Shown: positions 1 through 8,956, numbered from the stretch's first letter. The stretch is DNA of 64,000 nt from Saprospiraceae bacterium (GCA_013360405.1 JABWBR010000002.1:83537-147536); one strand, 5' to 3'. Made by a program: numbers and translations. The notes: generated by a model not told the origin, from the letters alone.

Positions 1-6
1 ACTCTT

Positions 7-2601
7 ATGAAAAAGACATTTACACTCATCTGTTTACTGTGCAGCCTGTATGCGGTTGCACAGCGCGGCTCCATCGCGGGTAAAGTAAGCGATCAGGGCA
101 GCGGTGAAGCGTTGACAGGCGCTTCGGTGGTGGTAGAAGGCACCAACAACGGGGCTTTTACCGATGCCGACGGGGCTTACGAGCTTTCTTTAGCTCCCGG
201 CAATTACGTGTTGCTGATCTCTTATGTGGGTTACGAAACACAATCAGTAACCGCCAGCGTAGAAGGCGGCAAAACGACAACTGTCGACGTGCAGTTGCCT
301 ACCACGGGCATTCAGGGCAGCGAAGTAGTCGTTTCGGCTTCGCGCCGCGCCGAAAAGCGCACCAATGCGCCGGCCACCATCTCCGTAATCGGCTCGAAGG
401 CCATTGCTGAATTGCCGTCGTTTAACGTAGCCGAACTTTTGGGTCGCCAAAAAGGCGTCGACTACGTGCGCTCGGGCGTGCTGGGTATCGGGATAAACGC
501 CAGGGGCTTCAACAGCGCCTTCAACCCGAAAAACCTGCAGATCAACGACAACCGCCTGTCTTCGCTCATTGCTACGGGTTTGCCCCTGGGCGCCCTCAGC
601 ACCACCGTTAAAGAAGACGTAGAACGCATCGAGGTCATCCTCGGCCCCTCGTCGGCGCTTTACGGCCCCAACGCCCACAACGGCCTGATCAACACGATCA
701 CCAAAGACCCGCGCACTTCGCAGGGTACCACGGTGGCATTGGGTATGGGCAACCAGGGTGTATTCACCGGCCGCTTGCGCCACGCCATGAAGCTGAGCGA
801 CAAATTTGCCTTCAAAATCAGCGGCGAATACACCCAGGGTGAAGAATTCGATTTCATCGACACGGTGTACATTCTTTCGGCCGCAGCTCCCGGCGGCGCC
901 ATTGCCCTGCCGGAATACCTCATCGACCGCGAATTCAACTCGCTGCGCGGCGAAGCGCAGGCTTATTATAGTGTGAATAGTACGTCTGATATTATTGTCG
1001 GCTATGGCGCCAGCAATAGCAACAACATCGGCAACACCAATGCGGGCCGCAACCAGATCCGCGACTGGCGCGTATCCTGGCTGCAGGCCCGTTATGTGTC
1101 GCCGCGCCTTTTTGTGAACGTGTACAACTCCTGGAGTTCTACCGACAGCACCATCGCCATGAACCAGCGCACGGTGAACCACTTCACGTATACCGCCGCC
1201 GGTTTTCCGGAAAGCGTAGCGCGCCCCAATTCGATCACCACGCAGTGGTTCCGCCTTTCGGACACCACCGGACTGGCTCTGCCGCGCGGCGCCATTTTCC
1301 AGGATTATTCGCAGCGCCTCAATGCAGAAGTGCAATACAACTACCAGTTGCCGAAAATTTTCGACTTTATCATAGGTGTGCAATACCAGCGCGACAAGGC
1401 CGATAGCAAGCAGACCTACCTGCTCGACAAAGAAGGCCCCATCGAAATCGGCCAGTTGGGCGGTTACCTGCAACTCGAACGCAAATTCGGCCGCCTGCGC
1501 GCCGTGCTGGCCGCCCGCGCCGACAACCACGACCTGTACGGATTTAACTTTATTCCCAAAGCTGCGCTTGTATACGCGCTTGACAACAGCGCGCTGCGCC
1601 TTACCTACGGCGAAGGCATCGCCGCACCCACCATCCTCAACCTGTCGGCCAACATCTTCGGCGGCTTGTTACTCGGCAACGGCGAAGGCTTTACCGTTAA
1701 AGAAGTCGACGTAAGCACCCAGCAGGTAGTAGGTACCTTTGAAGTAGAAAAACTACAGGTAGAAAAGATCAGAACCATCGAACTGGGCTACAAAGCGCAG
1801 ATCGGCAAACGCGTATACCTCGATGCCAACGCCTACTACAACCAGTCGGAGAACTTCCTGAGCCCCTCGATCAACGTGGCCACCGACCGCGACCTATACG
1901 ACCACGACAACAACCCCGCAACGGCGATGATCCCGCGTATCCGCGGTTATGCCACCCATCGCGGCGACCAGCCCATCTCTGAGATTGCAGCAACGACTGC
2001 GCTGCCAGACGGGAGTACCGGCGCCGACTTGGTGCTGACCTACCTCAACTTCGGCCAGGTGAACACCTACGGCTTCGACATGGGTCTCAACGTAAGCCTG
2101 ATGGAAGGACTCACCAGTACGCTCAACTACTCGTGGTTTGGCTACGACCTGAACACCGACGACCTGAAAAACGATGGCAACCGCAACGGCAAAGTTGACG
2201 AAAACGACTTGCCCATCAACACCCCCGACCACAAAGTAGGCCTGGGACTCAGCTACTCGCACAAGGGTTTCTTTGCCACCGCCTGGGGCCGTTGGGTATC
2301 GGAATACGACTTCTTCTCGGGTATCAACGTAGCGGCAAAAACCAACCCCGAACTGATTTATTCGGGTAGCCCCGTGGTAGAAAACCAGCGCGTAGGCCGC
2401 TCGTTCAACAACGGTCCGCTGGGCGGCTTCTTCAACGTGGACCTCGGCGTAGGTTATACGTTCAAAGAGCGCTACACCCTCTCGGCACAAGTAGTCAACG
2501 TGTTTGACGCCGAAGTCCGCGAATTTGTGGCCTCCCCCGCTATCGGCCGCCTCTATTCGCTGGAATTGAAGGTGAATCTGCCGGCGATTGGGAAGAAATA
2601 G
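7..2601 (+). CDS. TonB-dependent outer-membrane receptor with carboxypeptidase-like N-terminal domain
   Basis: The 864-residue protein begins with a signal peptide (MKKTFTLICLLCSLYAVAQ). Residues about 21-97 form a CarboxypepD_reg-like beta domain of the kind that precedes SusC-type receptors. A plug domain follows at about 105-235 (it contains VERIEVILGPSSALYGPNA), and the rest is a 22-strand-type barrel rich in aromatic and Asn residues. Such receptors import large ligands across the outer membrane using TonB energy. No SusD partner follows, so the substrate is unknown and it is more likely a metal, vitamin or siderophore receptor than a glycan one; that is inference. The chain ends in Lys-Lys rather than the usual terminal aromatic residue. 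The upstream promoter lies outside the window. Confidence 0.93.
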   Translation: MKKTFTLICLLCSLYAVAQRGSIAGKVSDQGSGEALTGASVVVEGTNNGAFTDADGAYELSLAPGNYVLLISYVGYETQSVTASVEGGKTTTVDVQLPTTGIQGSEVVVSASRRAEKRTNAPATISVIGSKAIAELPSFNVAELLGRQKGVDYVRSGVLGIGINARGFNSAFNPKNLQINDNRLSSLIATGLPLGALSTTVKEDVERIEVILGPSSALYGPNAHNGLINTITKDPRTSQGTTVALGMGNQGVFTGRLRHAMKLSDKFAFKISGEYTQGEEFDFIDTVYILSAAAPGGAIALPEYLIDREFNSLRGEAQAYYSVNSTSDIIVGYGASNSNNIGNTNAGRNQIRDWRVSWLQARYVSPRLFVNVYNSWSSTDSTIAMNQRTVNHFTYTAAGFPESVARPNSITTQWFRLSDTTGLALPRGAIFQDYSQRLNAEVQYNYQLPKIFDFIIGVQYQRDKADSKQTYLLDKEGPIEIGQLGGYLQLERKFGRLRAVLAARADNHDLYGFNFIPKAALVYALDNSALRLTYGEGIAAPTILNLSANIFGGLLLGNGEGFTVKEVDVSTQQVVGTFEVEKLQVEKIRTIELGYKAQIGKRVYLDANAYYNQSENFLSPSINVATDRDLYDHDNNPATAMIPRIRGYATHRGDQPISEIAATTALPDGSTGADLVLTYLNFGQVNTYGFDMGLNVSLMEGLTSTLNYSWFGYDLNTDDLKNDGNRNGKVDENDLPINTPDHKVGLGLSYSHKGFFATAWGRWVSEYDFFSGINVAAKTNPELIYSGSPVVENQRVGRSFNNGPLGGFFNVDLGVGYTFKERYTLSAQVVNVFDAEVREFVASPAIGRLYSLELKVNLPAIGKK

Positions 2602-2688
2602 GTTTTAGCAGTCAGCAGTTAGGGATTAGTAGCTAAGTGCTAATCCCTAACTGCTAACTGCTAATAGCTGACCGCTAACAAAAAAATC
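2602..2688. repeat. Simple-word inverted repeat between two genes
   Basis: This spacer is built from variants of the word GCAGTTAG/CTAACTGC. Positions 2614-2629 and 2640-2655 are perfect 16-base inverted arms around a 10-base loop, so the transcript can form a strong hairpin. The same word reappears at 5270-5305, running into the end of the acyl-CoA ligase gene. It may terminate the receptor transcript, although no clean T-tract follows. Confidence 0.8.
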
Positions 2689-3681
2689 ATGCGCAATGCA
2701 ACCATCCTCTCCTGCGGCGCTTACGCCCCGGAGCGAATTGTCCCAAACAGTTATTTCGACACACTACTACAAGAAGACGTAGACACCTGGTTGCGGACAA
2801 ACGTACAGATTTACGAGCGGCACTGGTGCGCGCCCGACGAAAGCGCTGCCGACCTTGCCGAACAGGCTGCCCGGCAGGCCCTGGAGCGGGCCGGGCTTAG
2901 CGCCGCCGATCTCGACCTGATAATCCTGGCTACCGATACGCCGGAGTATATCTCGCCCTCTACCGCCGCGGTAGTACAACACCGCCTGGGCGCGCACAAA
3001 GCCGGCACCTTCGACCTCAACTCGGCTTGCGCGGGTTTCGTCACCGCCCTCGATGTAGGCGCCAAATACATCCGCTCCGACGAGCGCTACCGCCACATAC
3101 TTGTGATCGGCGCGTATGCCATGAGCAAGTTCCTGAACATGGAAGACAAAAAAACCGTGACCCTTTTTGCCGACGGCGCCGGGGCGGTGGTGTTGAAGGC
3201 ATCGGAAGTGGAGGAAGGCGAGGGTTTCCTGGCGAGCGAACTGCGCACCTTCGGCGAATACCACGACTGGATGGGCATCTACGCCGGCGCCACCCACGAA
3301 CCTACTACTGCCGACACGCTCGACAACCGCAGCCACTTGCTGCAATTTGTGCGCAAATTCCCCAAAGAACTCAATCCCGACGTGTGGACCGACATGACCC
3401 TGCAAATCTGCGGGCGCATCGGCATCCAACCCGGCGATATCGATCATTTTTTTATTACCCAAATCAATATCAACAGCATTTGGGAAACCCTGGACCGGCT
3501 CGGCGTGCCGCGCAAAAAGGCCACCACGATCATGCACCACTACGGCTATACCGGCAGCGCCTGCATCCCCATGGCCTTCAACGAAGCCTGGGAACGCGGC
3601 TTGGTAAAACCCGGCCAATTGTGTATGTTTATCGGTTCGGGCGGCGGACTGGCGTTTGCGGCAGCCGCGTTTCGCACCTAA
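2689..3681 (+). CDS. KAS III (FabH)-like thiolase-fold enzyme with altered active site
   Basis: The 330-residue length and fold match 3-oxoacyl-ACP synthase III, which condenses an acyl-CoA starter with malonyl-ACP. The nucleophile Cys114 sits in a normal context (DLNSACAGF) and the C-terminal glycine loop (GSGGGLAFAAAAFR) is present. However, the His of the FabH HQAN motif is Thr257 (FFITQININ), and the Asn of the HGNTSAAS motif is Tyr287 (YGYTGSACIP). Flanking residues align without gaps to E. coli FabH as I recall it, so both substitutions look real. A Cys-only enzyme could still do acyl transfer but should not decarboxylate malonyl-ACP in the usual way. The next gene is an acyl-CoA ligase, which suggests a shared acyl substrate. 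Confidence 0.88.
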   Translation: MRNATILSCGAYAPERIVPNSYFDTLLQEDVDTWLRTNVQIYERHWCAPDESAADLAEQAARQALERAGLSAADLDLIILATDTPEYISPSTAAVVQHRLGAHKAGTFDLNSACAGFVTALDVGAKYIRSDERYRHILVIGAYAMSKFLNMEDKKTVTLFADGAGAVVLKASEVEEGEGFLASELRTFGEYHDWMGIYAGATHEPTTADTLDNRSHLLQFVRKFPKELNPDVWTDMTLQICGRIGIQPGDIDHFFITQININSIWETLDRLGVPRKKATTIMHHYGYTGSACIPMAFNEAWERGLVKPGQLCMFIGSGGGLAFAAAAFRT

Positions 3682-3765
3682 AGGAGTGTGGGAGTGTGGG
3701 AGTGTGAGAAAAATCCAATGCTCCCTCCCTCCCACACTCCCACTCTCCCACCCTCATATCCCCTG
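3682..3765. repeat. GGGAGTGT/ACACTCCC simple-word inverted repeat
   Basis: Purine-rich copies of GGAGTGTG on the left face pyrimidine-rich copies on the right. Positions 3690-3700 and 3731-3741 are perfect 11-base inverted arms. The element lies between two genes that read the same way, so it is either an intra-operon hairpin or a terminator that isolates the ligase gene. It belongs to the same structural class as the other boundary repeats here but uses a different word. Confidence 0.75.
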
Positions 3766-3778
3766 CAACTTCACAGCT

Positions 3779-5290
3779 ATGGCCTTACACCAACAAGACT
3801 GGGCCTCCAAATGGGCCTTGTATTCTCCCGATAAAATTGCCGTCAAAGAATACGAGACGGGGCGGACGGCGACCTACGAGCGCCTCAACCGGTTGGGCAA
3901 TCGCCTGGCGAATTATTTTGCACACACCTACGACATACACAAAGGCGACCGGGTGGCCGTGCTGGCCGAAAACTGCCTCGAATATATCTATCTTTTTGTT
4001 GCCGCCCAGAAAGCGGGGTTCATCCTCACCCCCCTCAACTACCGGCTGGCCCCTGCCGAACTCGACTACCTGCTCACCAATGCCGAACCGGCGTTGGTGA
4101 TCGTCGAAGACAAATTCAGCGAGTTGGTCAGCGACTCGCCGGCCTACAAGGCCATGTCGCATTGCTGCACCCTCGAAGCTCTGGCGGCCCTGTGTGCCAT
4201 CCCGGCAGAAAAATCGCTGGACGCTCCCTTCCCGCTCACCAAACTGGAAGCCGACGACCCCATCTTCATCCTCTACACCTCGGGCACCACGGGTTTCCCC
4301 AAAGGCGCCTTGTACACCCATGGCATGTTGTTTTGGAACAGCATCAACACCGCCATGTCGCTCATCATCAACGAAAGCAGCCGCACCGTCAACGTCATGC
4401 CGCCCTTCCACACCGGCGGTTGGAACGTGCTCACCACGCCCTTTTTACACCACGGCGCTTATAGCTGTCTGATAAAAAAATTCGACCCGGGCATTGTCAT
4501 CGAGTTGCTCGAACAGGAAGCCTGCACACTTTTCATGGGCGTACCTACCATGCTCAAAATGCTGGCCGACCACCCCGGCTTCGAGCAGGCTGATTTGTCC
4601 AGTCTGCTGTACCTGATCGTGGGCGGCGAGCCCATGCCCGTGCCGCTCATCGAAAAATGGCACGCCAAAGGCGTATACGTGCGGCAGGGCTACGGCATGA
4701 CCGAAGTGGGCCCCAACCTCACCAGCTTGCACCAGCGCGACGCCGTGCGCCGCAAAGGAAGCATCGGCCGCCCCAACTTTTACGTAGAAACCCGCATCGT
4801 CGACGAAACCGGCAATGATACCGCTCCCGGCCACCCCGGCGAATTACTGCTGCGCGGCCCGATGGTGACGCCCGGCTACTGGCGCAACCCCGAAGCCACC
4901 CGCGCCGCCTTCCGCGGCGACTGGTTTTGTACCGGCGATATGGTGATACAAGACGAAGAAAACTACCTGTTTGTGGTAGATCGCGTAAAAAACATGTTCA
5001 TCTCCGGCGGTGAAAACGTGTATCCCGCAGAAGTAGAGCGGGTATTGGTGCAACACCCCGCCATCTCCGAAGCCGCCGTCATCGGCGTGCCCGATGCAAA
5101 ATGGGGCGAAGCCGGCAAAGCTTTCCTGGTGCTCAACCCCGGCGCCGCTTGTTCGGAAGAAGACATCCGCCGGTATTGCACCCGGCAATTGGCCAAATAC
5201 AAGATTCCCAAGGTATTTGTATTTATCGATGCTTTGCCCAAATCGGATACGGGGAAGATTAATAGGCGGCAGTTAGGGCTTAGCAGTTAG
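3779..5290 (+). CDS. AMP-binding acyl-CoA ligase
   Basis: The 503-residue protein is an adenylate-forming enzyme that activates a carboxylic acid with ATP and loads it onto CoA. The phosphate loop YTSGTTGFPKG starts at residue 166. The core also has YGMTEVGP, the GD motif in FCTGDMVIQ and the hinge region DRVKNMFISGGENVYPAEVE, and the catalytic Lys is K493 near the C-terminus (PKSDTGKINRRQL). I chose the ATG at 3779 because an upstream in-frame extension would run through the tail of the preceding gene and the simple repeat, and the family normally begins about here. Medium- or long-chain acids are the likeliest substrates, and the KAS III-like neighbour may use the product. The last codons (GLSS) lie inside a repeat word. 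Confidence 0.92.
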   Translation: MALHQQDWASKWALYSPDKIAVKEYETGRTATYERLNRLGNRLANYFAHTYDIHKGDRVAVLAENCLEYIYLFVAAQKAGFILTPLNYRLAPAELDYLLTNAEPALVIVEDKFSELVSDSPAYKAMSHCCTLEALAALCAIPAEKSLDAPFPLTKLEADDPIFILYTSGTTGFPKGALYTHGMLFWNSINTAMSLIINESSRTVNVMPPFHTGGWNVLTTPFLHHGAYSCLIKKFDPGIVIELLEQEACTLFMGVPTMLKMLADHPGFEQADLSSLLYLIVGGEPMPVPLIEKWHAKGVYVRQGYGMTEVGPNLTSLHQRDAVRRKGSIGRPNFYVETRIVDETGNDTAPGHPGELLLRGPMVTPGYWRNPEATRAAFRGDWFCTGDMVIQDEENYLFVVDRVKNMFISGGENVYPAEVERVLVQHPAISEAAVIGVPDAKWGEAGKAFLVLNPGAACSEEDIRRYCTRQLAKYKIPKVFVFIDALPKSDTGKINRRQLGLSS

Positions 5291-5558
5291 GGCTTAGCGG
5301 TCGGCGGTCGGGGGTTGTTTTTTTTTGTCATTCCCGAAAGGGAATCTGCACACGGCACGCTCAAAAAGCCCTTGATTTTCCGGCAGCTAAAGACAGCCGG
5401 TACGGTGCGCGTTACTCTCAAGCCACCCCATGGCCGTCACGCAACTTGACTTTTTCAGCGGAAAACGCGATATTCGCAGTAGTAGTCAATTGCATTAGAA
5501 CTGTTCTACTAACAGAACTTTCAAAGGATATTGATTATTAAATTCAAAAAAATAAATA
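5291..5558. repeat. Spacer with hairpin repeat and no recognised gene
   Basis: The left end continues the GCAGTTAGGGCTTAG word. Positions 5330-5345 form a neat hairpin, six base pairs (ATTCCC/GGGAAT) closed by a GAAA tetraloop and preceded by a run of eight or more T. The form resembles palindromic REP-like elements. The remainder changes to A+T-rich sequence before the small antitoxin-like gene. I see no credible reading frame. Confidence 0.5.
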
Positions 5559-5795
5559 ATGGAGCTTAGATTAAACATTGGATATCAAGAACTTATTGAG
5601 CTAATAAAACAACTTCCCGTTAGCCAAATCAAAAAGCTAAAGGCAGACCTTGCATTGATGGGGACCGAAAAGGACCCCGAAAAAGAGATAAGCGAATTTC
5701 AACAATTCCTACTGCATGGGCCTGTAATGGAGGATGACCAATATCAAGACTATCTCGCCAATAGAAAATACTTCAATACATGGCGAACGAACTAA
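5559..5795 (+). CDS. Small antitoxin-like protein upstream of a PIN toxin
   Basis: This 78-residue acidic, helix-rich protein has no family I can name with certainty. Its place decides the call: its stop codon overlaps the ATG of a PIN-domain reading frame at 5780 by 16 bases, the usual layout of type II antitoxin-toxin pairs in Bacteroidota. Its length fits an antitoxin, with an N-terminal half suited to DNA binding or dimerisation and a C-terminal tail that could wrap the toxin. Base composition here is clearly more A+T-rich than the flanking housekeeping genes, which suggests lateral arrival. If the toxin is dead, the gene may be a free-standing relic antitoxin. Confidence 0.6.
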   Translation: MELRLNIGYQELIELIKQLPVSQIKKLKADLALMGTEKDPEKEISEFQQFLLHGPVMEDDQYQDYLANRKYFNTWRTN

Positions 5796-6178
5796 TTTGC
5801 CTGGACTCATCAATCCTAATCGATTATTTCAGAAAAACTTAAAAGGAAAATTCATTTTTTTTTGAATTGTCAAACCAATATTCCTCTTTTGCGGTATCAA
5901 TAATAACCGAGTTCGAAATACTTTGCGGTAGTAATCAGAATCAAAAGGAATTTTGGACTGAATTTTTTAGAAACATCCTTGTCATACCATTCGATAATAA
6001 ATCAAATGAAGAAGCCATTCAAATATTCCAAGAGCTAAAGCGCAATGGCAAAATGATCGATATTCCAGACTTGTTTATCGGCGCCACCGCCAAAGCCTAC
6101 AACCTGAAATTAGCGACCCTAAATGAAAAGGATTTTTCGCGAATTTCAGGCTTGGAATTGCTTGCCAAAAAAAGATAA
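5780..6178 (+). pseudogene. VapC-like PIN-domain toxin interrupted by one in-frame TAA
   Basis: From the ATG at 5780 the frame gives MANELICLDSSILIDYFRKT, the classic PIN N-terminus with the first catalytic Asp (D9). It then hits TAA at codon 21 (5840-5842) and continues in the same frame to 6178 with normal PIN sequence: TEFEIL supplies the acidic Glu, and IPDLFIGATA and NEKDF supply the later Asp residues. Intact it would be a 132-residue VapC-type ribonuclease. One base change (AAA to TAA) explains the break, since frame and spacing are otherwise kept. A restart at the TTG at 5867 would lack the first Asp and should be inactive. Confidence 0.8.
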
Positions 6179-6394
6179 TAGAAGTTATTATAGTAGTTTG
6201 GGTAGCACAAAGTAACGAAGGCCATCACCTCCATAGGCGCTCCCTTGCCGTCACCTCCCAGGTCAGTTCCCAGCCGTCACCAACCCCAGTCAGCCCGCAG
6301 CGCAGCACTTTGGTATAGCAACCACTAGCTTCTATCGATAATTCTTTCCTGGCTGTAAAAAAACAGGTAATATGGAATAACAAAACAATTGGCC

Positions 6395-6694
6395 ATGTCA
6401 CTCCATCTCAGCGCAGGAAAAATACCGGGGCATTCCGGTACGGATTTTAAACACAAAAAAGCTTTTACTAAAATAAAAGCCTACCGGACGCTGTTTCCCG
6501 AACCCCTGCCTCCAGGTAGATTTGAAGATCTTTCTGCCAAAGAAAGGCAATTACTTCGCAAGCGTTTTGAAGAGCGATTGGAAGCCGCCGGACAGGCGCG
6601 ACTGACGCGTATTGTTGTTTTAATAGCAATGCTAGGTTTGGCCGCGTATGCCTATTATTGTATTTTTATGCCAACGGAAAACCCTACGGCGTGA
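6395..6694 (+). CDS. Small membrane-anchored hypothetical protein
   Basis: The ATG at 6395 gives 99 residues; a TTG two codons earlier is less likely. The N-terminal two thirds is basic and soluble, with a charged helix (LSAKERQLLRKRFEERLEAA). A single membrane segment follows near the C-terminus (IVVLIAMLGLAAYAYYCIFM, about 74-93). Topology is probably N-in with a very short outside tail. I do not recognise the family. It stands alone between the toxin locus and the convergent cytochrome gene. Confidence 0.55.
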   Translation: MSLHLSAGKIPGHSGTDFKHKKAFTKIKAYRTLFPEPLPPGRFEDLSAKERQLLRKRFEERLEAAGQARLTRIVVLIAMLGLAAYAYYCIFMPTENPTA

Positions 6695-6852
6695 ACGCCA
6701 TTAGTCAGTTTGTACTTGATATTTTAACGCAAAGTGCGCAAAGGTTTCGCTAAGTTCACTATAAATATACACTTAAAATTGCGCCCTTGCGCCATGCATC
6801 GCGTCTGCACATACCGGATCACTCCCTCTCTCCGTCACTCCCTCTCTCCCTC

Positions 6853-8775
6853 TCAATACGCCACCACCTTCCTCACTACCTTCCCGCGATTCGTATCTAT
6901 CTGCAGCAAAAACACCCCTTTGCCCGGCAGTCGCAGGGTATTTACCGGAGTCGGGTAGTGAGCGAGCCTACGGCCATCGGCACTGAAGACAGTCACAGCG
7001 CGCAACTGGGCGCCCTGCACATCAATGGAGCAGATGCCGTTGCTGGTCGGGTTGGGGGTAATGTTTATGCGGATATCGGCAGCATTATCGCGCACGGCTA
7101 CGGTGCCGTCTACAAAGTAGTCTTCTACGGCTGTGCTGCCCACCATCACCGGCGACTTGTCGGCGCTGTTGAACATGGCGCGGAAGGTCTCGATCTCGGG
7201 CGTACTGGCATCGAATAACTCGGCCATCCAGCGGGGCGGCAGCGACTGGTAGTACACGGCAGCATATGCTGAGATGTTGCCCTGATAACCTTCGATGCCG
7301 ATGCGGTAGTGCACCACGTCGGCGCCGCTGCCTTCTACGCCGTTTTTGCGGTTGAAGTCGGGGTCGTCGAGGGCAAGGCCTTCTATGCGGGTGGTGTCGT
7401 ATACCGGGTGCGAGGCGCTGAAACCCTCCGGCGGCAGGCGGTTGTCTTTAATAGTACTATTGGCCCTTTCGAGTATGGAGGTAAACTGCCCGTTGACATC
7501 GGCGGGCACGATCTCGTAGATCTGCGCCTGGTCGGGGCGGTTGATGAGCTGGTAATGCGGCTCCACGCCGCTGTCATGGCCTTCTACTTCGAAATCGGGG
7601 CGCAGGCGACCCGACTGGAACAGGGTGTCGCCGGCTTCATTGACTACCGTAAACGCCACGAAAGCCCGCCGACTGGGATATCCCGAGGGGAATTTATGGC
7701 CTGCTTTGTTGACCAGTTTCAATGCAAAGGTGACGGAGTCGGCGGTTTCTTCTTCGACTTCCATGCTGATCTGCAGGGTTTTCTCCTGCAACATCGACAG
7801 CGTGGAGGCAATGGTGGCGTCAAAATGCTCGGCGTCGGCGTTGATGCCCAGGGTCTGGCGGTGCTCTTTCATGAGCTTGAGCATCATGGTGTTGGCGCCC
7901 ACCAGTTCGTGCAGGCCATAAGGCGTGCGGGGATCGAGGAACAAGTAATTGGCAGAGATGATCACCGGGTCATCGATGCGGGGCATGTGGCAGCCCTGAC
8001 AGCTTACCCCCAGCTCGGGGTACGATGAGTTGAGCCATTCGTGGTAGGTGGCCTGCTCTACAAACGAAGCGTCGAGCGAATTGCCCTCGTAGTCAAACGG
8101 ATGGGTCACCAGCGTATGGCAAGGCGCGCAAATGCCGGCGTCGTTGATATGGTCGCGGTAGAGGGGTTTGAAACCTACAAATTCTTCCATAGGCGCGCCA
8201 AAAGGCCCGGGATAGGGGCCGAAGACTACGCGGGTAGTATCGAAATAGATCTCACCGGAGAAAGTAGTCCCCAGGTTTTGGTCGCTGATCTTGTGGCAAG
8301 TCGAGCAGGTTACGCCGTCGATGCCGATAGAGTCCTGCAGCATATCTTCGATGGTATAGGGGCCGAGACCGCGCAAGAAAGCCGTATAGTGGCCGTTGGG
8401 GGCGTGGCAGGTCACGCATTTATCCTGGATTGCCGTGCTATGCTGGGGGTAGAGCAGTATTTCGTGGCTTACTTTCGCGCGCCAGAAGGGGTCTTTGGCG
8501 CTATTGGCCATCATCGTAGCGCGCCAGTCGTCGTACATATTCACGTCGTTGCCGGCCAAGTCTATCATCGCGTAGCCGTTGGGGTCGAGGCCGTGGCAGC
8601 CTTTGCAGGCCGCTGAGGTAGGGAAGATCACGGTGGAGTCGATGGGCAGCAGGTTGGTATTGAAAGCTGCGATTTCTTCTTTTGTGTGAAATCGCTTGGG
8701 GCCCGATTCGGGCCAACTGCCGGCGATGTAGATCGTACCTAATATGAGTGCGCCGAAGAAGAGGTGTTTGGACAT
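6853..8775 (-). CDS. Secreted pentahaem cytochrome c with type IX sorting tail
   Basis: The 640-residue protein starts at the ATG at 8775, which places the signal-anchor segment (MSKHLFFGALILGTIYIAGS) at the N-terminus; an upstream ATG would add eleven residues before it. Five haem-binding CXXCH motifs are seen, at about residues 57, 120, 157, 216 and 259. A beta-rich region follows, then a C-terminal domain of the type IX secretion sorting kind (ITPNPTSNG... to GVFLLQIDTNRGKVVRKVVAY). It should be exported, loaded with haem in the periplasm and carried to the cell surface. A role in extracellular electron transfer or a surface redox reaction is inferred; no partner genes lie nearby. Confidence 0.9.
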   Translation of the reverse strand: MSKHLFFGALILGTIYIAGSWPESGPKRFHTKEEIAAFNTNLLPIDSTVIFPTSAACKGCHGLDPNGYAMIDLAGNDVNMYDDWRATMMANSAKDPFWRAKVSHEILLYPQHSTAIQDKCVTCHAPNGHYTAFLRGLGPYTIEDMLQDSIGIDGVTCSTCHKISDQNLGTTFSGEIYFDTTRVVFGPYPGPFGAPMEEFVGFKPLYRDHINDAGICAPCHTLVTHPFDYEGNSLDASFVEQATYHEWLNSSYPELGVSCQGCHMPRIDDPVIISANYLFLDPRTPYGLHELVGANTMMLKLMKEHRQTLGINADAEHFDATIASTLSMLQEKTLQISMEVEEETADSVTFALKLVNKAGHKFPSGYPSRRAFVAFTVVNEAGDTLFQSGRLRPDFEVEGHDSGVEPHYQLINRPDQAQIYEIVPADVNGQFTSILERANSTIKDNRLPPEGFSASHPVYDTTRIEGLALDDPDFNRKNGVEGSGADVVHYRIGIEGYQGNISAYAAVYYQSLPPRWMAELFDASTPEIETFRAMFNSADKSPVMVGSTAVEDYFVDGTVAVRDNAADIRINITPNPTSNGICSIDVQGAQLRAVTVFSADGRRLAHYPTPVNTLRLPGKGVFLLQIDTNRGKVVRKVVAY

Positions 8776-8891
8776 GGTTGCCTTGTTTTCAAGGTGTAAA
8801 AATTGCAAATTCCAGCCAGAAAGGGTGATTCCTGCCGATTATTTTGTGGGTAAAGTCGGGGAGATTGCGGAGTGGTTTTTTTGGGATTAGG

Positions 8892-8948
8892 TTGTATTTT
8901 AAAAATAGTTTTACTAAATTTGATTTTAATATTAAAAATAGTAAAACT
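8892..8948 (+). promoter_or_regulatory. Bacteroidota-type promoter overlapped by a 10-bp palindrome
   Basis: TTG at 8892-8894 and TAAATTTG at 8915-8922 are 20 bases apart, matching the Bacteroidota -33/-7 pattern. Perfect inverted arms AGTTTTACTA (8907-8916) and TAGTAAAACT (8939-8948) enclose the -7 element and the expected start of transcription. The A-rich left flanks of the two arms also resemble each other. The arrangement looks like an operator bound by a dimeric repressor, placed to shut off the AAA+ gene that begins at 8957. Confidence 0.6.
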
Positions 8949-8956
8949 TTTTTTTC

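Noticed and set aside
244..1530. Long minus-strand open frame (428 codons) opposite the TonB receptor
   Set aside because: Its translation is low-complexity Ala/Gly/Val/Arg without any family motif, and the plus-strand receptor is unmistakable. It is a codon-bias shadow.
2689..5290. KAS III-like and acyl-CoA ligase genes as the start of a polyketide or lipid cluster
   Set aside because: No acyl carrier protein, ketoreductase or further biosynthetic gene follows; the next genes are an unrelated toxin locus.
6179..6394. Possible gene remnant on either strand
   Set aside because: A short open stretch exists on the minus strand but has no recognisable motif and no start; I see nothing supportable.
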